A stretch of DNA of 64,000 nt, taken from Phycisphaeraceae bacterium (GTDB lineage: Bacteria > Planctomycetota > Phycisphaerae > Phycisphaerales > UBA1924). The DNA is taken from assembly GCA_019636515.1 (NCBI GenBank), contig JAHBXI010000002.1, forward strand, positions 558,001 to 622,000, given 5' to 3'. The notes under the pieces are model-generated. The model was not told the DNA's origin, ran no database searches, and was given only the letters and a program-made list of their open reading frames with translations. Shown here piece by piece: positions 35,237 through 43,483 of this stretch. The position numbers and the translations under genes were made by a program. The first letter of the stretch is position 1. The number at the start of each line of letters is the position of its first letter.

Positions 35237-35989
35237 ATGGCCAACGTGCTTGTCATCGGACCCCACCCGGACGACCAGGAACTGGGCATGGGAGGGACGA
35301 TCGCCCGCCTCGCCGCCCAGGGTCACGACGTTGTGCTGTGCGACGTCACCGACGGGTGCCCGACGCCCTACGGCGATCGCCCCACGCGCCTGGCCGAGGC
35401 GGCCCAGGCCGCGGCGGCGCTCTGTCCGACGGATCAGGAGCGGTCCGCGGGCGGAAAGGACGTCCGCCGCGTCCTGCTGGACCTGCGCAACCGCGAGGTC
35501 ATCCATACCCTGGAGGCTCGTCACCTCGTCGCGGCGGTGATCCGCGCGCACCAGGCGTCGGTGCTGTTCATCCCGCATCCCGAGGATGCTCACCCGGATC
35601 ACCTGGCGGTGACAAGGATCGCGCACGACGCCCGTTTCGACGCCAAGTTGACGGGCCTGCGCCTGCCGGAGATCGCGGGGCTGGGAAAGGCGGGTCCACC
35701 GATCTACGCCCGATGGTGCTTTCACTATTACTGTTCCCACCTGCGGCGAGTACCGGATCCGACGTTCTGCATCGATACCACGGGGTACGCCGATCGCAAG
35801 CGTCGGGCCGTCGAGGCCTACCAATCGCAGTTTGCGGTCAACCCCGCCAACCGCGGGCTGCCCGACCTGCTCGGCGCGTCCGACCGGTACTTCGGCTCGC
35901 GCATCGGAGTCGAATCGGCCGAGCCGTTCTTCTCGCGAGAGGTCATGGGACTTGATTCGTTCGCGGGACTTGTGGGAATCGCTCGATGA
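35237..35989 (+). CDS. PIG-L family deacetylase, BshB1-like
   Basis: A 250-residue zinc-dependent N-acetyl hydrolase. Metal-site motifs are PHPDDQELGMGG near the N-terminus and HPEDAHPDHL near residue 115. The C-terminal end GRIGVESAEPFFSREVMGLDSF resembles the BshB1 deacetylase of bacillithiol biosynthesis. Planctomycetes are known to encode Bsh proteins, but BshA and BshC are not in the window, so the substrate is not settled. It lies 39 nt after the membrane fusion protein and has its own -10-like hexamer. Confidence 0.82.
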   Translation: MANVLVIGPHPDDQELGMGGTIARLAAQGHDVVLCDVTDGCPTPYGDRPTRLAEAAQAAAALCPTDQERSAGGKDVRRVLLDLRNREVIHTLEARHLVAAVIRAHQASVLFIPHPEDAHPDHLAVTRIAHDARFDAKLTGLRLPEIAGLGKAGPPIYARWCFHYYCSHLRRVPDPTFCIDTTGYADRKRRAVEAYQSQFAVNPANRGLPDLLGASDRYFGSRIGVESAEPFFSREVMGLDSFAGLVGIAR

Positions 35990-36018
35990 TGAACGCCTGA
36001 CGCACGCCCCGACGCGGT

Positions 36019-36780
36019 TCAGGGGATTTGTGTTTGGCATGTCAGTTCGAGGCGGCCTTCCCGGGCGGCGATGCCGATGAGGCGTACCTTCCGCCGATCC
36101 GCCAGCGTCAGGATCGGGGTGGACGCCAGCGGCCGCTTCCCATCAAGCATCTCGGCCGCGTCCCGCGCCGGGGCCGTGCGGCCGATCCCTCCGGGGATGG
36201 CTCGCATCGCCAGACCGCGGGGGCTTGCGGTGAAGGCCCGCATCGGAAGGGGCAGGCGGCCGAGATTCACACCGTCGGCTCGCAGCCACAGCCGGCCCTG
36301 GTCGTCGATCCCCGGGATGACAACGCCCCATACCACGACCCCGTCGCCCCCCGACGATGGAAGAAACTTCGCGCCGATGAAAATGCGTCCGTCGCGAAAG
36401 TCAACAACCGATCGGTGGAGCGTGGACCAATCGATGGATGGCTCCCGGCTCGCCAGCCACTTGACCAGCCGGGACGCGAGCCAGTCGTTGGCGTCCGAGG
36501 CGGAAATCGAGACCGACCAGGTTTCGCCCGCGGGTCTTGTCGCGTGCAGGTGATTCACGACCGCGTTTTCAAGGTCCTGCCCCACGGCGGCGGCGCCTGG
36601 TCCGGTCGGTGGCAGGGCGGTCCACCACGGTGGCTCTGACCCGATGAGCCACCACGCCGTCCCGGCCGTGCCCGCGACGAAGGCGATCAACCCCAGCGAG
36701 ATCGACACGATCCAGAGACGGGCTCGTCTCCACCGTGCCCTGATCTGGCGCGGGCGAGGTTGGGGGTGCGGCGTGGTCAT
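36019..36780 (-). CDS. Membrane-anchored protein of unknown function
   Basis: A 253-residue protein with a basic N-terminus, one transmembrane helix (about 22-45, LWIVSISLGLIAFVAGTAGTAWWL) and a C-terminal domain of about 200 residues facing outward. That domain includes SASDANDWLASRLVKWLASRE and a beta-rich section. I recognise no family. It starts 57 nt after the CPBP protease gene on the same strand, so the two are probably cotranscribed. The ATG at 36780 begins the basic, signal-anchor-like segment; a frame upstream to 36825 lacks support. Confidence 0.6.
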   Translation of the reverse strand: MTTPHPQPRPRQIRARWRRARLWIVSISLGLIAFVAGTAGTAWWLIGSEPPWWTALPPTGPGAAAVGQDLENAVVNHLHATRPAGETWSVSISASDANDWLASRLVKWLASREPSIDWSTLHRSVVDFRDGRIFIGAKFLPSSGGDGVVVWGVVIPGIDDQGRLWLRADGVNLGRLPLPMRAFTASPRGLAMRAIPGGIGRTAPARDAAEMLDGKRPLASTPILTLADRRKVRLIGIAAREGRLELTCQTQIP

Positions 36781-36837
36781 GGGGAAGGCGGTGCGGGGCG
36801 TGGCGGGGCGAGGTCGCAAGGGCAAGCCGGCGCGTGG

Positions 36838-38424
36838 TCAGTCACGCAGGAGCGTCACGAACGTCACCAGGATGGTCGCCACCGCCGCGTTGTGGATCAG
36901 GTGCGCGGTCACCGGCGCGATCAGCGACCCGCGCCACTCGCGCATCATCGCGAAGACAAAGCCCAGCGCGGTGACCGGCAGCAGCAGAGGGCCGGCATAG
37001 CCGTGCATCCCGCCGAAGACCGCCGCGCTGAGAACCCCCGCGATGATCGGCCCCGTCCGGGATCGCATGTGACGGTAGAGGCATCCGCGGAAGATGGTCT
37101 CCTCGACGATCGGCGCCCAGAGCGTCGCCAGCACGACGAAGGCCACGAGCACCCACGGGTCCGCCCCGGCGATGACGTCGATGACCGGATTCGTGGGTGG
37201 TGGAGATGGATCGCCGCCCAGTGCCTGGCGGATCGCCGACCACAGAAGGACCATGACCAGCGCCGTGACGACCGCCCCGACCAGCACGGGGATCCCGGCG
37301 ATGTACCCGACGACGCCCGCCCACACTTCGCGCCACACGCCCCGGTCGGCCCGCCATCCCATCGCTCGTCGCATCGAGGTGAAGCCGACCCCGCGGACCA
37401 GCGGCCACAGCGCGGCCAGAAGCAGCACCCACTGGGCCGAGAGGACGACGGCACCCATCGGACCCGTGGCCGTCCCGATCGCGGAGCCCAGGAGGCCGAG
37501 CATGACCTTAAACACCACGAACGCGACGACGAAGACCGCGGCGGTTTCGAGATAGACACTGCCGCCGATGGCGGGGGGCGTGAATCGCCGGGTCATTTTT
37601 CCGGAGATGATGCGGACGATGACCACGATGCACAGGACCAGACCCGCGACCAACAGAAGGAAAAAGCCCGCGCCCAGCACGATCGAAACGGCCAAGAGCG
37701 TCCCTCCCCCCGAGACCAAGGGGTCCCGGCGCGGGTCGGCATTGTCCAGGCCGTGCGTCAGGGCGAGCCGCCCGAACCACCCGTGGCGGGCGACCAGCCC
37801 GTCTTGCTGCTCGACGGTCAGCGAGTCCGCCGTGCCGCGGTAGACCGCTTCGAGCGTCGCCATGTCCGCGGCCAGCGTGGGTGGCAACGGTGTGTCCACT
37901 TCGGCCTGGTCGGGGCCTGGCTCGGTCGGTGATTCGATGCTCGCGAGCGGCCCCTGCCCGAGCGATTCGGCGAGCCGGTCGAGGCGGGCAAGGCCTTCTT
38001 CAGCGCCGATCACTTCGGCCGCGATGATCGCCGCGCGGAACCGGTCGATCGGCGTCCTGGCTGCCGCGTCGATCTGTGGCATCATCGCGGCCCCGGGGGC
38101 AGGGCTCCCCTGATCTTTGAACATCCCGAGGTTCGAGAACTTGACCGCGAGTTTGGCAACCCACACGTCCGGGTCATTCCCCGGAGGTGTGATCACGGCC
38201 GATTCGTTCGAGGGTCTCTCGGGTCCGGACGAGGCCAGTTGCTGGAGGATGAAGGTCACCCCGAAAAAGACCACCAGCACGACAAGAGCCACCGCGCGGG
38301 CACGGCCCGATCCCGGGTCGGGTACCCGGCCGGGATTGTGATCGAGGCCGGTGGCGACGGTGCCCGCGGCCGGGATGGCGGGGGGCCTGCTGGGCCGTGG
38401 GGTCGTATCGTCGGTGGGAATCAT
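36838..38424 (-). CDS. CPBP-family intramembrane metalloprotease
   Basis: A 528-residue membrane protein. The C-terminal domain has the CAAX-protease/bacteriocin-processing motifs: EETIFRGCLYRHM (EExxxR), FGGMHG (FxxxH) and HLIHN (HxxxN), spread over several transmembrane helices. The N-terminal 190 residues are hydrophilic after one transmembrane helix near residue 45, and look like a lumenal or cytosolic extension. Natural substrates of such proteins in planctomycetes are unknown. The start is the ATG at 38424; a TTG seven codons upstream is possible. It is divergent from rplM. Confidence 0.85.
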   Translation of the reverse strand: MIPTDDTTPRPSRPPAIPAAGTVATGLDHNPGRVPDPGSGRARAVALVVLVVFFGVTFILQQLASSGPERPSNESAVITPPGNDPDVWVAKLAVKFSNLGMFKDQGSPAPGAAMMPQIDAAARTPIDRFRAAIIAAEVIGAEEGLARLDRLAESLGQGPLASIESPTEPGPDQAEVDTPLPPTLAADMATLEAVYRGTADSLTVEQQDGLVARHGWFGRLALTHGLDNADPRRDPLVSGGGTLLAVSIVLGAGFFLLLVAGLVLCIVVIVRIISGKMTRRFTPPAIGGSVYLETAAVFVVAFVVFKVMLGLLGSAIGTATGPMGAVVLSAQWVLLLAALWPLVRGVGFTSMRRAMGWRADRGVWREVWAGVVGYIAGIPVLVGAVVTALVMVLLWSAIRQALGGDPSPPPTNPVIDVIAGADPWVLVAFVVLATLWAPIVEETIFRGCLYRHMRSRTGPIIAGVLSAAVFGGMHGYAGPLLLPVTALGFVFAMMREWRGSLIAPVTAHLIHNAAVATILVTFVTLLRD

Positions 38425-38508
38425 GTGGCTCTCATCATCGGTCAATACGGCCCGGGCGCCCTGATCGAGGCTCGGAAGGCCGGGTTTGCCCCCCAGGAAG
38501 GGGGGTCA

Positions 38509-38537
38509 TTGACCCGGGCGGGGAGCCGAACAATACT
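38509..38537 (+). promoter_or_regulatory. Putative promoter of rplM-rpsI
   Basis: TTGACC (38509-38514), a 17-nt spacer and AATACT (38532-38537) form a good sigma-70-type promoter. It predicts a leader of about 190 nt before rplM. Confidence 0.5.
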
Positions 38538-38544
38538 TGACCTC

Positions 38545-38736
38545 CCACGCGGCGGGTGGCCGCGGGCTTTTTCCATAATCTTGCCTGGGATCCCACCCCC
38601 CAGGCCCGCCCCGCCCGGTAGGCGGCGAACACGCCTCGACCACGCGTCGATCGAGGGATTTTCGTCCGTGGACGTGCGGTTTTTCCGCTGCCTCGGCCTG
38701 GTTGAACTTCGATCGCCCGACCTGGAGAACGTCACG
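38545..38736 (+). promoter_or_regulatory. rplM 5' leader with two hairpins
   Basis: The predicted untranslated leader contains stems at 38583-38589/38599-38605 (GCCTGGG/CCCAGGC) and 38634-38639/38651-38656 (CCTCGA/TCGAGG). Ribosomal protein leaders often bind their own product, but I cannot match this one to a known L13 leader. Confidence 0.35.
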
Positions 38737-39252
38737 ATGGCCACGAAGACCGCTCCCGCAACCGCCCCGGCCGCCGAACGACGCCGGCCGACCCGGGCCG
38801 AGATCGCCAAGGCGATCCGCCGCGACACGATCCTTGCCAAGCCGGGGCAGTTGCACCCCCGCTGGAGGATTGTGGATGCCGAAGGGATCCCCCTGGGCCG
38901 CCTGGCCGCCGAGGTCGCGATCGTCCTGATGGGCAAGCACCGCCCGGAGTACACCCCGCACGTCATTTCCGGCGACAAGGTGATCGTCACCAACGCCCGG
39001 AAGGTCGCGCTCACGGGCCGCAAGGCCGAGCAGCGCATGAAAATCCGTTACACCGGCTACCCCGGCGGCCAGCGGGCCGAGAGTTACGGCCAGGTGCGTG
39101 ATCGCCGGCCCGAGAAACTCATCTCGGACGCCGTCCGTCGCATGCTTCCCAAGAACCGCCTTGCCCGGGTCATGCTGAAGAACCTCATGGTGTACCCGGA
39201 AACCGCGCACGAGCACGCGGCCCACAACCCCGAGCCCCTTGGCGTTTCCTGA
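38737..39252 (+). CDS. rplM: 50S ribosomal protein L13
   Basis: A large-subunit ribosomal protein important for early 50S assembly. It has 171 residues, longer than the usual 142 because of an Ala/Pro/Arg-rich N-terminal extension of about 35 residues. The L13 core includes RWRIVDAEGIPLGRLAAEVA, LMGKHRPEYTPHVISGDKVIVTNA, the KIRYTGYPGG segment and AVRRMLPKNRLARVMLKNLMVY. GGAG lies 11 nt before the ATG. rpsI follows 95 nt downstream; the two are the conserved L13-S9 pair and end at a shared terminator. Confidence 0.97.
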   Translation: MATKTAPATAPAAERRRPTRAEIAKAIRRDTILAKPGQLHPRWRIVDAEGIPLGRLAAEVAIVLMGKHRPEYTPHVISGDKVIVTNARKVALTGRKAEQRMKIRYTGYPGGQRAESYGQVRDRRPEKLISDAVRRMLPKNRLARVMLKNLMVYPETAHEHAAHNPEPLGVS

Positions 39253-39347
39253 TCCACCCCATCCGCCTTCCGCCGACCCCCCTGACACCGAACGATTCTC
39301 CCGTCCCTCGGCCCTGAAGCCGACCGGACGACAAGGAACCCAAAGCC

Positions 39348-39863
39348 ATGTCGAGCATGATGAGCAGCCTTGACCTTGGAAAGATTGCCGGCACCGAGAA
39401 GCCGCAGACCCCCGCCGAGCAGGCCGCGCCGCGCCGCCCGGCCAAGCCCGCCGACAAGCGAGGATGGTGGTGGGGGACCGGCCGCCGCAAGACGGCGGTG
39501 GCCCGTGTGCGCCTCCGCCCGAAGGAAGGCGGGTCCGTGACGATCGTCCGCAACGACGGCAAGTCAAAGACCCTGGAGGAGTACTTCACGGAACTCCGCG
39601 ACCGCAACGATTGCGTGGCGCCGCTCAAGGTCGCCGGTCTTGAAGGCAAGTTCGAGATCGTTGTCCGCCTGCAGGGAGGTGGGACCATGGGCCAGGCGCA
39701 GGCCATGAGGCTCGGCGTGGCCCGTGCTCTGGTCGGCATGGATCCCGCGCTTCATCCGGCGATGCGTGAGGCCGGGTTTGTCTCCCGCGACGCACGCGAG
39801 GTCGAGCGTAAGAAGTACGGCCAGGCCGGCGCCCGTCGTCGCTTCCAGTTCTCGAAGCGCTGA
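39348..39863 (+). CDS. rpsI: 30S ribosomal protein S9
   Basis: A 171-residue small-subunit protein whose basic C-terminal tail reaches the P-site tRNA. An N-terminal extension of about 40 residues precedes the family start GTGRRKTAVARVRL. The middle shows LEGKFEIVVRLQGGGTMGQAQAMRLGVARAL, and the end is the conserved REVERKKYGQAGARRRFQFSKR. AAGGA lies upstream of the ATG. A U-tract terminator starts about 90 nt after the stop. Confidence 0.97.
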   Translation: MSSMMSSLDLGKIAGTEKPQTPAEQAAPRRPAKPADKRGWWWGTGRRKTAVARVRLRPKEGGSVTIVRNDGKSKTLEEYFTELRDRNDCVAPLKVAGLEGKFEIVVRLQGGGTMGQAQAMRLGVARALVGMDPALHPAMREAGFVSRDAREVERKKYGQAGARRRFQFSKR

Positions 39864-39951
39864 TCCGACGGTCGCTCGGCGAGCGAGCGGCCATGGGGTC
39901 TCGATGCCACGCGGTCACCGTCGGGTTGCTTTTCCGCCGTGGTCCTACCTC

Positions 39952-39976
39952 ACGCCCCTGGATATGGGGCGTTTTT
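39952..39976 (+). terminator. Rho-independent terminator of rplM-rpsI
   Basis: A 7-bp stem (ACGCCCC at 39952-39958 with GGGGCGT at 39966-39972) with a 7-nt loop is followed by TTTTT. It ends at the stop codon of the convergent small gene. Confidence 0.85.
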
Positions 39977-40383
39977 CATCGGTCCGCCGGGTCGAGCCAA
40001 GTCACCACGTGCGCCGATCTATCGTCCACCGATCCATCAAAGGCGTGGACGACGTACTCCACGGATCCGTCGGCTCGGGTTCGCAGGATGTAATCGCCGG
40101 GCGCATCGAGGTGGATGGGCGCGATGCCCCGGACCCCGGACGCGTGCGAGTACTCATGCCAGCACGCCGCGGCGAGCCGGCGGACGTCCTCGAGCGAGAT
40201 CGGGCGGGGCTCGCGCTCCAATCGCTCATGCAGTCTTCGGGCGACTTCATGGTGCTGCCCGATCGTGCGCATCGACGCCGCCCGGGGCACCGTGTCCACC
40301 GTCGGGGTGAGGAGCAACGTCACGACCAGGGCGGGCCGGGAACCGACGATGGCCGCGGCTCGGAACGTGGCAACGGCGGTCAT
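39976..40383 (-). CDS. Small secreted or membrane-anchored protein, unknown function
   Basis: A 135-residue protein. The N-terminus (MTAVATFRAAAIVGSRPALV, then further hydrophobic residues) looks like a signal peptide or anchor. The rest is hydrophilic, with MRTIGQHHEVARRLHERLE, ACWHEYSHASG and DYILRTRADGSVEYVVHAF. It recurs nowhere else in the window and I recognise no family. It follows dnaA on the same strand. The ATG at 40383 is preferred to a TTG at 40422. Confidence 0.5.
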   Translation of the reverse strand: MTAVATFRAAAIVGSRPALVVTLLLTPTVDTVPRAASMRTIGQHHEVARRLHERLEREPRPISLEDVRRLAAACWHEYSHASGVRGIAPIHLDAPGDYILRTRADGSVEYVVHAFDGSVDDRSAHVVTWLDPADR

Positions 40384-40446
40384 CCGCTCGCCGGCATCGT
40401 TCCTCGCGGTCCGATCACGCAATGCCCGGCGTGCCCCGCCATCGGC

Positions 40447-41880
40447 CTACTTTCCAACTCGGATCTTTTCTTCGAGAGTCTTGACGGTTTCGTCAAACTC
40501 CGGTTCGGCGGTTCGGCGGTGGTCGACGGTCTTGACGGCGTGCATGACGGTGGTGTGGTCGCGTCCGCCGAAGTACCCGCCGATCTCCTCGAGGGAGTGG
40601 CGCGTGTGCTTGCGGGCCAGGTACATGCAGATCTGCCGGGGCAGGGCGACGGAGCGGTTGCGCCGCTTGGACTGAAGTTCGGTGATCTTGACCCGGTAGA
40701 ACTCGGTCACACGGCCGATGATGACCTGGATGGTGGGGCCGTCTTCGTCGGAGGCTTCATCCCCGAACTCGGCCCGGGCCATGTCCATGTCGATGGGCCG
40801 CTGATCGACGTGGGAGCGGTTCTGGAGTTTGACGATCGCGCCCTCCAGTTCCCGGATATGCGTGTCCACGCGGCTGGCAATGAAAATCGCCACCTCGTCG
40901 GGGATGAGCACGTCACGCAGGGCGGCCTTGGTCTTGAGGATGGCGACCCGGGTCTCGTAGTCGGGTGGTTCGACCTTCGTGACCAGGCCCCACTTGAACC
41001 GGCTGACCAGCCGGTCCTCCAGGTCGGGGATCTCCTCGGGGGCGGCGTCGGAAGAAAGGACGATCTGCTTGCTCGCCTGGTAGAGGCTGTTGAACGTGTG
41101 GAAAAACTCCTCCTGGGTCCTCTCGCGCTTGGCCAGGAAGTGGATGTCGTCGATCACGAGGACATCGACATCCCGGAACCGGTGGCGGAATTCGGACATC
41201 TGGTTCTTCGTGACCGCGTCGATGAACTGGTTGATGAAGCCGTCGCAGGAGATGTAGTAGATCTGGGCGTCGGGCCGACGCTCGTTGATCTTCAGGCACG
41301 CCGCCTGGAGCAGGTGCGTCTTGCCAAGCCCGGACCCGCCGTGGATGAAGACCGGGTTGTACGACCGGCCGGGATTGTCGGAGACGGCGACCATCGCCGC
41401 GTGGGCCAGGCGGTTGCCCGATCCGACCACGAAGTGGTCGAACGAGTAGTCCGGGTTGAGGACCATCGACCCCTCGCGGAGCGCCGAGTCGGCGTTCCGC
41501 GGCGGTGTCGTTGGCGGGACCGGCATCACCAGGCGGTGAGACGGGGCGTTCTGGCCGGCGATGGCGGTGTCGTGGTTGGGCCTCGCGGCGGGGCCCGCCG
41601 CCGGACGTCCGTTGGGGGATGTGGGCACGTCGTCGGTGGGACCCAGGAACCGCACCGGGAGAAGCATTCCCGAGACCGTGCGGCAGGCGTCGTTGAAAGC
41701 CTCCGCGCACTCGCGTCGGAGGTAGTCCCGGTGAACGACCGACTGCGATCGGACGTGCAACGCCCCCGAGGAGATGCCCGCCGGCTCGAGTTCGGCGAAC
41801 CAGGCACGGCAGACGCCCGAGTGGTGCGCCCGAAGGTGCGAAAGGATGCTGTCCCAGATCTGGCGATCGGGATCAGTCAT
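40447..41880 (-). CDS. dnaA: Chromosomal replication initiator protein DnaA
   Basis: Initiates replication at oriC. It has 477 residues. Domain I covers about residues 1-85, followed by a Pro/Ala-rich domain II to about 140. The AAA+ domain III has Walker A GGSGLGKTH, Walker B DVLVIDDIHF and FNSLYQASKQIVLSSD. Domain IV holds the DnaA-box-binding signature GGRDHTTVMHAVKT. The start at 41880 is the family N-terminus; a frame open to 41979 is rejected. dnaN does not follow, so the common dnaA-dnaN pair is not present here. A good promoter sits about 270 nt upstream. Confidence 0.97.
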   Translation of the reverse strand: MTDPDRQIWDSILSHLRAHHSGVCRAWFAELEPAGISSGALHVRSQSVVHRDYLRRECAEAFNDACRTVSGMLLPVRFLGPTDDVPTSPNGRPAAGPAARPNHDTAIAGQNAPSHRLVMPVPPTTPPRNADSALREGSMVLNPDYSFDHFVVGSGNRLAHAAMVAVSDNPGRSYNPVFIHGGSGLGKTHLLQAACLKINERRPDAQIYYISCDGFINQFIDAVTKNQMSEFRHRFRDVDVLVIDDIHFLAKRERTQEEFFHTFNSLYQASKQIVLSSDAAPEEIPDLEDRLVSRFKWGLVTKVEPPDYETRVAILKTKAALRDVLIPDEVAIFIASRVDTHIRELEGAIVKLQNRSHVDQRPIDMDMARAEFGDEASDEDGPTIQVIIGRVTEFYRVKITELQSKRRNRSVALPRQICMYLARKHTRHSLEEIGGYFGGRDHTTVMHAVKTVDHRRTAEPEFDETVKTLEEKIRVGK

Positions 41881-42300
41881 GGGGAGTGGCCCTCGTTGCT
41901 CACACGACTCGATGAATACGGAAAGGAACGCGGAACGCCACGGACACACCCGCGGGTTGCTCCCCGCGCGGCACGCCAAACGTCCGCCCCGACGCTGATC
42001 TCATCCCCTGCATGTCTGCACCACCCCTCAAAGACGAACCGAGGTCACCGCCACCCCACGCCCCCCACGCGCGCCCGCAAGCCACTCCCCGAATCCCGCG
42101 AGCCGTGCCTGCCCACCTCGCCAAGCACGACCCCGGGGGAATCAAGCCTCTCAACGTACTTCTCACGCGGCGGGGTGTCAACCGGATCGTCAGAAATCGA
42201 GGAGAGATCGCTCGTTCGAGGGGACGCCGAACGGTTGCTGGTCGGGGCGCCCGGGCACGATGTCGCGTGGCCGACCTTCGCCGGCGGGAGTTGGTCGAGG
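41881..42300. other. Long dnaA upstream region
   Basis: About 420 nt without a credible gene. It contains the dnaA promoter on the minus strand and so a long dnaA leader. I scanned for TTATCCACA-like DnaA boxes and saw no cluster, so there is no evidence for oriC here. Confidence 0.5.
42153..42181 (-). promoter_or_regulatory. Putative dnaA promoter
   Basis: On the minus strand TTGACA (42181-42176), exactly 17 nt, then TACGTT (42158-42153). The perfect -35 and spacing are unusual in this window. The start codon is about 270 nt downstream. Confidence 0.55.
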
Positions 42301-43278
42301 TCAGTCGTCGGAATCGACCGGCTGCTCGTGCGCGGGCGAGGCGGCCACGCGACCGCGGCCCATGGCGGCCGCGTGCGCCTCGGCCTCGGCCAGTTGCGCC
42401 TCGTATCGTGCCCGTTGCGACCGAAAATCCATGAGGAAATGAACGCGCTGAGACTTGTCCGGCCCGCACACCTGCAGAAACCGCTTGCGGGCAAAGTTCA
42501 GGTCCGTCCTTCGCGAGACGTGGACCAGCACCAGCGCCTCGCATTCCAGCACGCCGAGCCATTCGGCCACATCGTCAACGTGCAGGTGCATCCCGATCTT
42601 GGCCCGGTCCTTGTGGTCGGGCTCGAAGAACGTGCATTCGCAGATCACGATCGGGGCTTTGCGGACATCCTCGCGCACCAGGTGCGGCCCCGGCTGCGTG
42701 TCACCCAGGTACGCGATCCGAGGGACCGTGAGCGTCCGCGTGATCTCGACGCCCCGGTCCTTGAGTTCGCGCAGTTTTTCCTGCGGGAAATCGACCAGTT
42801 CAGGCTTGAGTTTGGTCCTCCGCTCGTACACGCTGTACCCGAAACTCGGGCAGGTGTGCTCGGTGGGAAACCCGCGCAGGAAGATGTTGTTCTTGATCTC
42901 GATCTCGCCCTCGGGCTTGAGGGCGATGATCTCGTAGGGCGTCTTCTGCCGCTCCAGGTTCACGAACCCGGACATCATCCCGCGGATGTCGCTTTCGATC
43001 CGCTCGTCGCAGACGATCTTGGCCGTTCCCATCCCCTGGAACTGGCGCTGCGAGCAGAAATACGCCAGCGCCCCGACGTGGTCCATGTGCCCGTGGCTGA
43101 TCGCCAGGAACTTCGACGAGAGCATCGCCCGCGGGCATGATCCGATGTCGAACCCAAGGTCCAGTTCGGGGATCTGCAGGCACGTGATCTCACCCGCGAT
43201 CGAGATCCCCTGCACGCGAAACGGCGGGAAATAAAGAAAACCGAGCGTTCCCTCTCGCGGGGGCGGCTTTGGGATCAT
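42301..43278 (-). CDS. Metallo-beta-lactamase-fold hydrolase (RNase Z-like)
   Basis: A 325-residue metal-dependent hydrolase. The HxHxDH zinc motif is SHGHMDHVGA near residue 60. Further metal ligands are likely His in PTEHTCPS, Asp in YLGDTQPG and His in VHVSRRT. The pattern fits RNase Z/ElaC-type tRNA 3' processing or a related nuclease, though the exosite flexible arm of true RNase Z is not clear. GGAGG lies 8 nt before the ATG at 43278. The last 35 residues are a low-complexity tail. Confidence 0.78.
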   Translation of the reverse strand: MIPKPPPREGTLGFLYFPPFRVQGISIAGEITCLQIPELDLGFDIGSCPRAMLSSKFLAISHGHMDHVGALAYFCSQRQFQGMGTAKIVCDERIESDIRGMMSGFVNLERQKTPYEIIALKPEGEIEIKNNIFLRGFPTEHTCPSFGYSVYERRTKLKPELVDFPQEKLRELKDRGVEITRTLTVPRIAYLGDTQPGPHLVREDVRKAPIVICECTFFEPDHKDRAKIGMHLHVDDVAEWLGVLECEALVLVHVSRRTDLNFARKRFLQVCGPDKSQRVHFLMDFRSQRARYEAQLAEAEAHAAAMGRGRVAASPAHEQPVDSDD

Positions 43279-43483
43279 CGGGCAAACCTCCGGGGCCGGG
43301 CGGTGGCCCGGGCGGAACAAGGTGAGCACGGTCGTCGGATTCGGCCCTCGCGACACGCCAGGACCGTCATGCGGAGCCGATCGTAGGCGTTCGCCCTCGC
43401 GGACGATGCGTCGCGGAATGTCGGGCCATGCATCGGATCGACCACCCCGCGACCCGGGGCCGATCCGCGCCTTGGATTGCCAC

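Noticed and set aside
38574..38579. CATAAT as the rplM -10
   Set aside because: No -35 at 16-18 nt; TTGACC at 38537-38542 is 31 nt away. The pair at 38509-38537 is better.
41881..42300. oriC beside dnaA
   Set aside because: No cluster of DnaA-box-like 9-mers or AT-rich unwinding region seen by eye.
39724..43140. Very long open frame antisense to dnaA and the MBL nuclease
   Set aside because: It mirrors two well-supported genes and its translation is low-complexity Arg/Asp/Gly-rich without domains.
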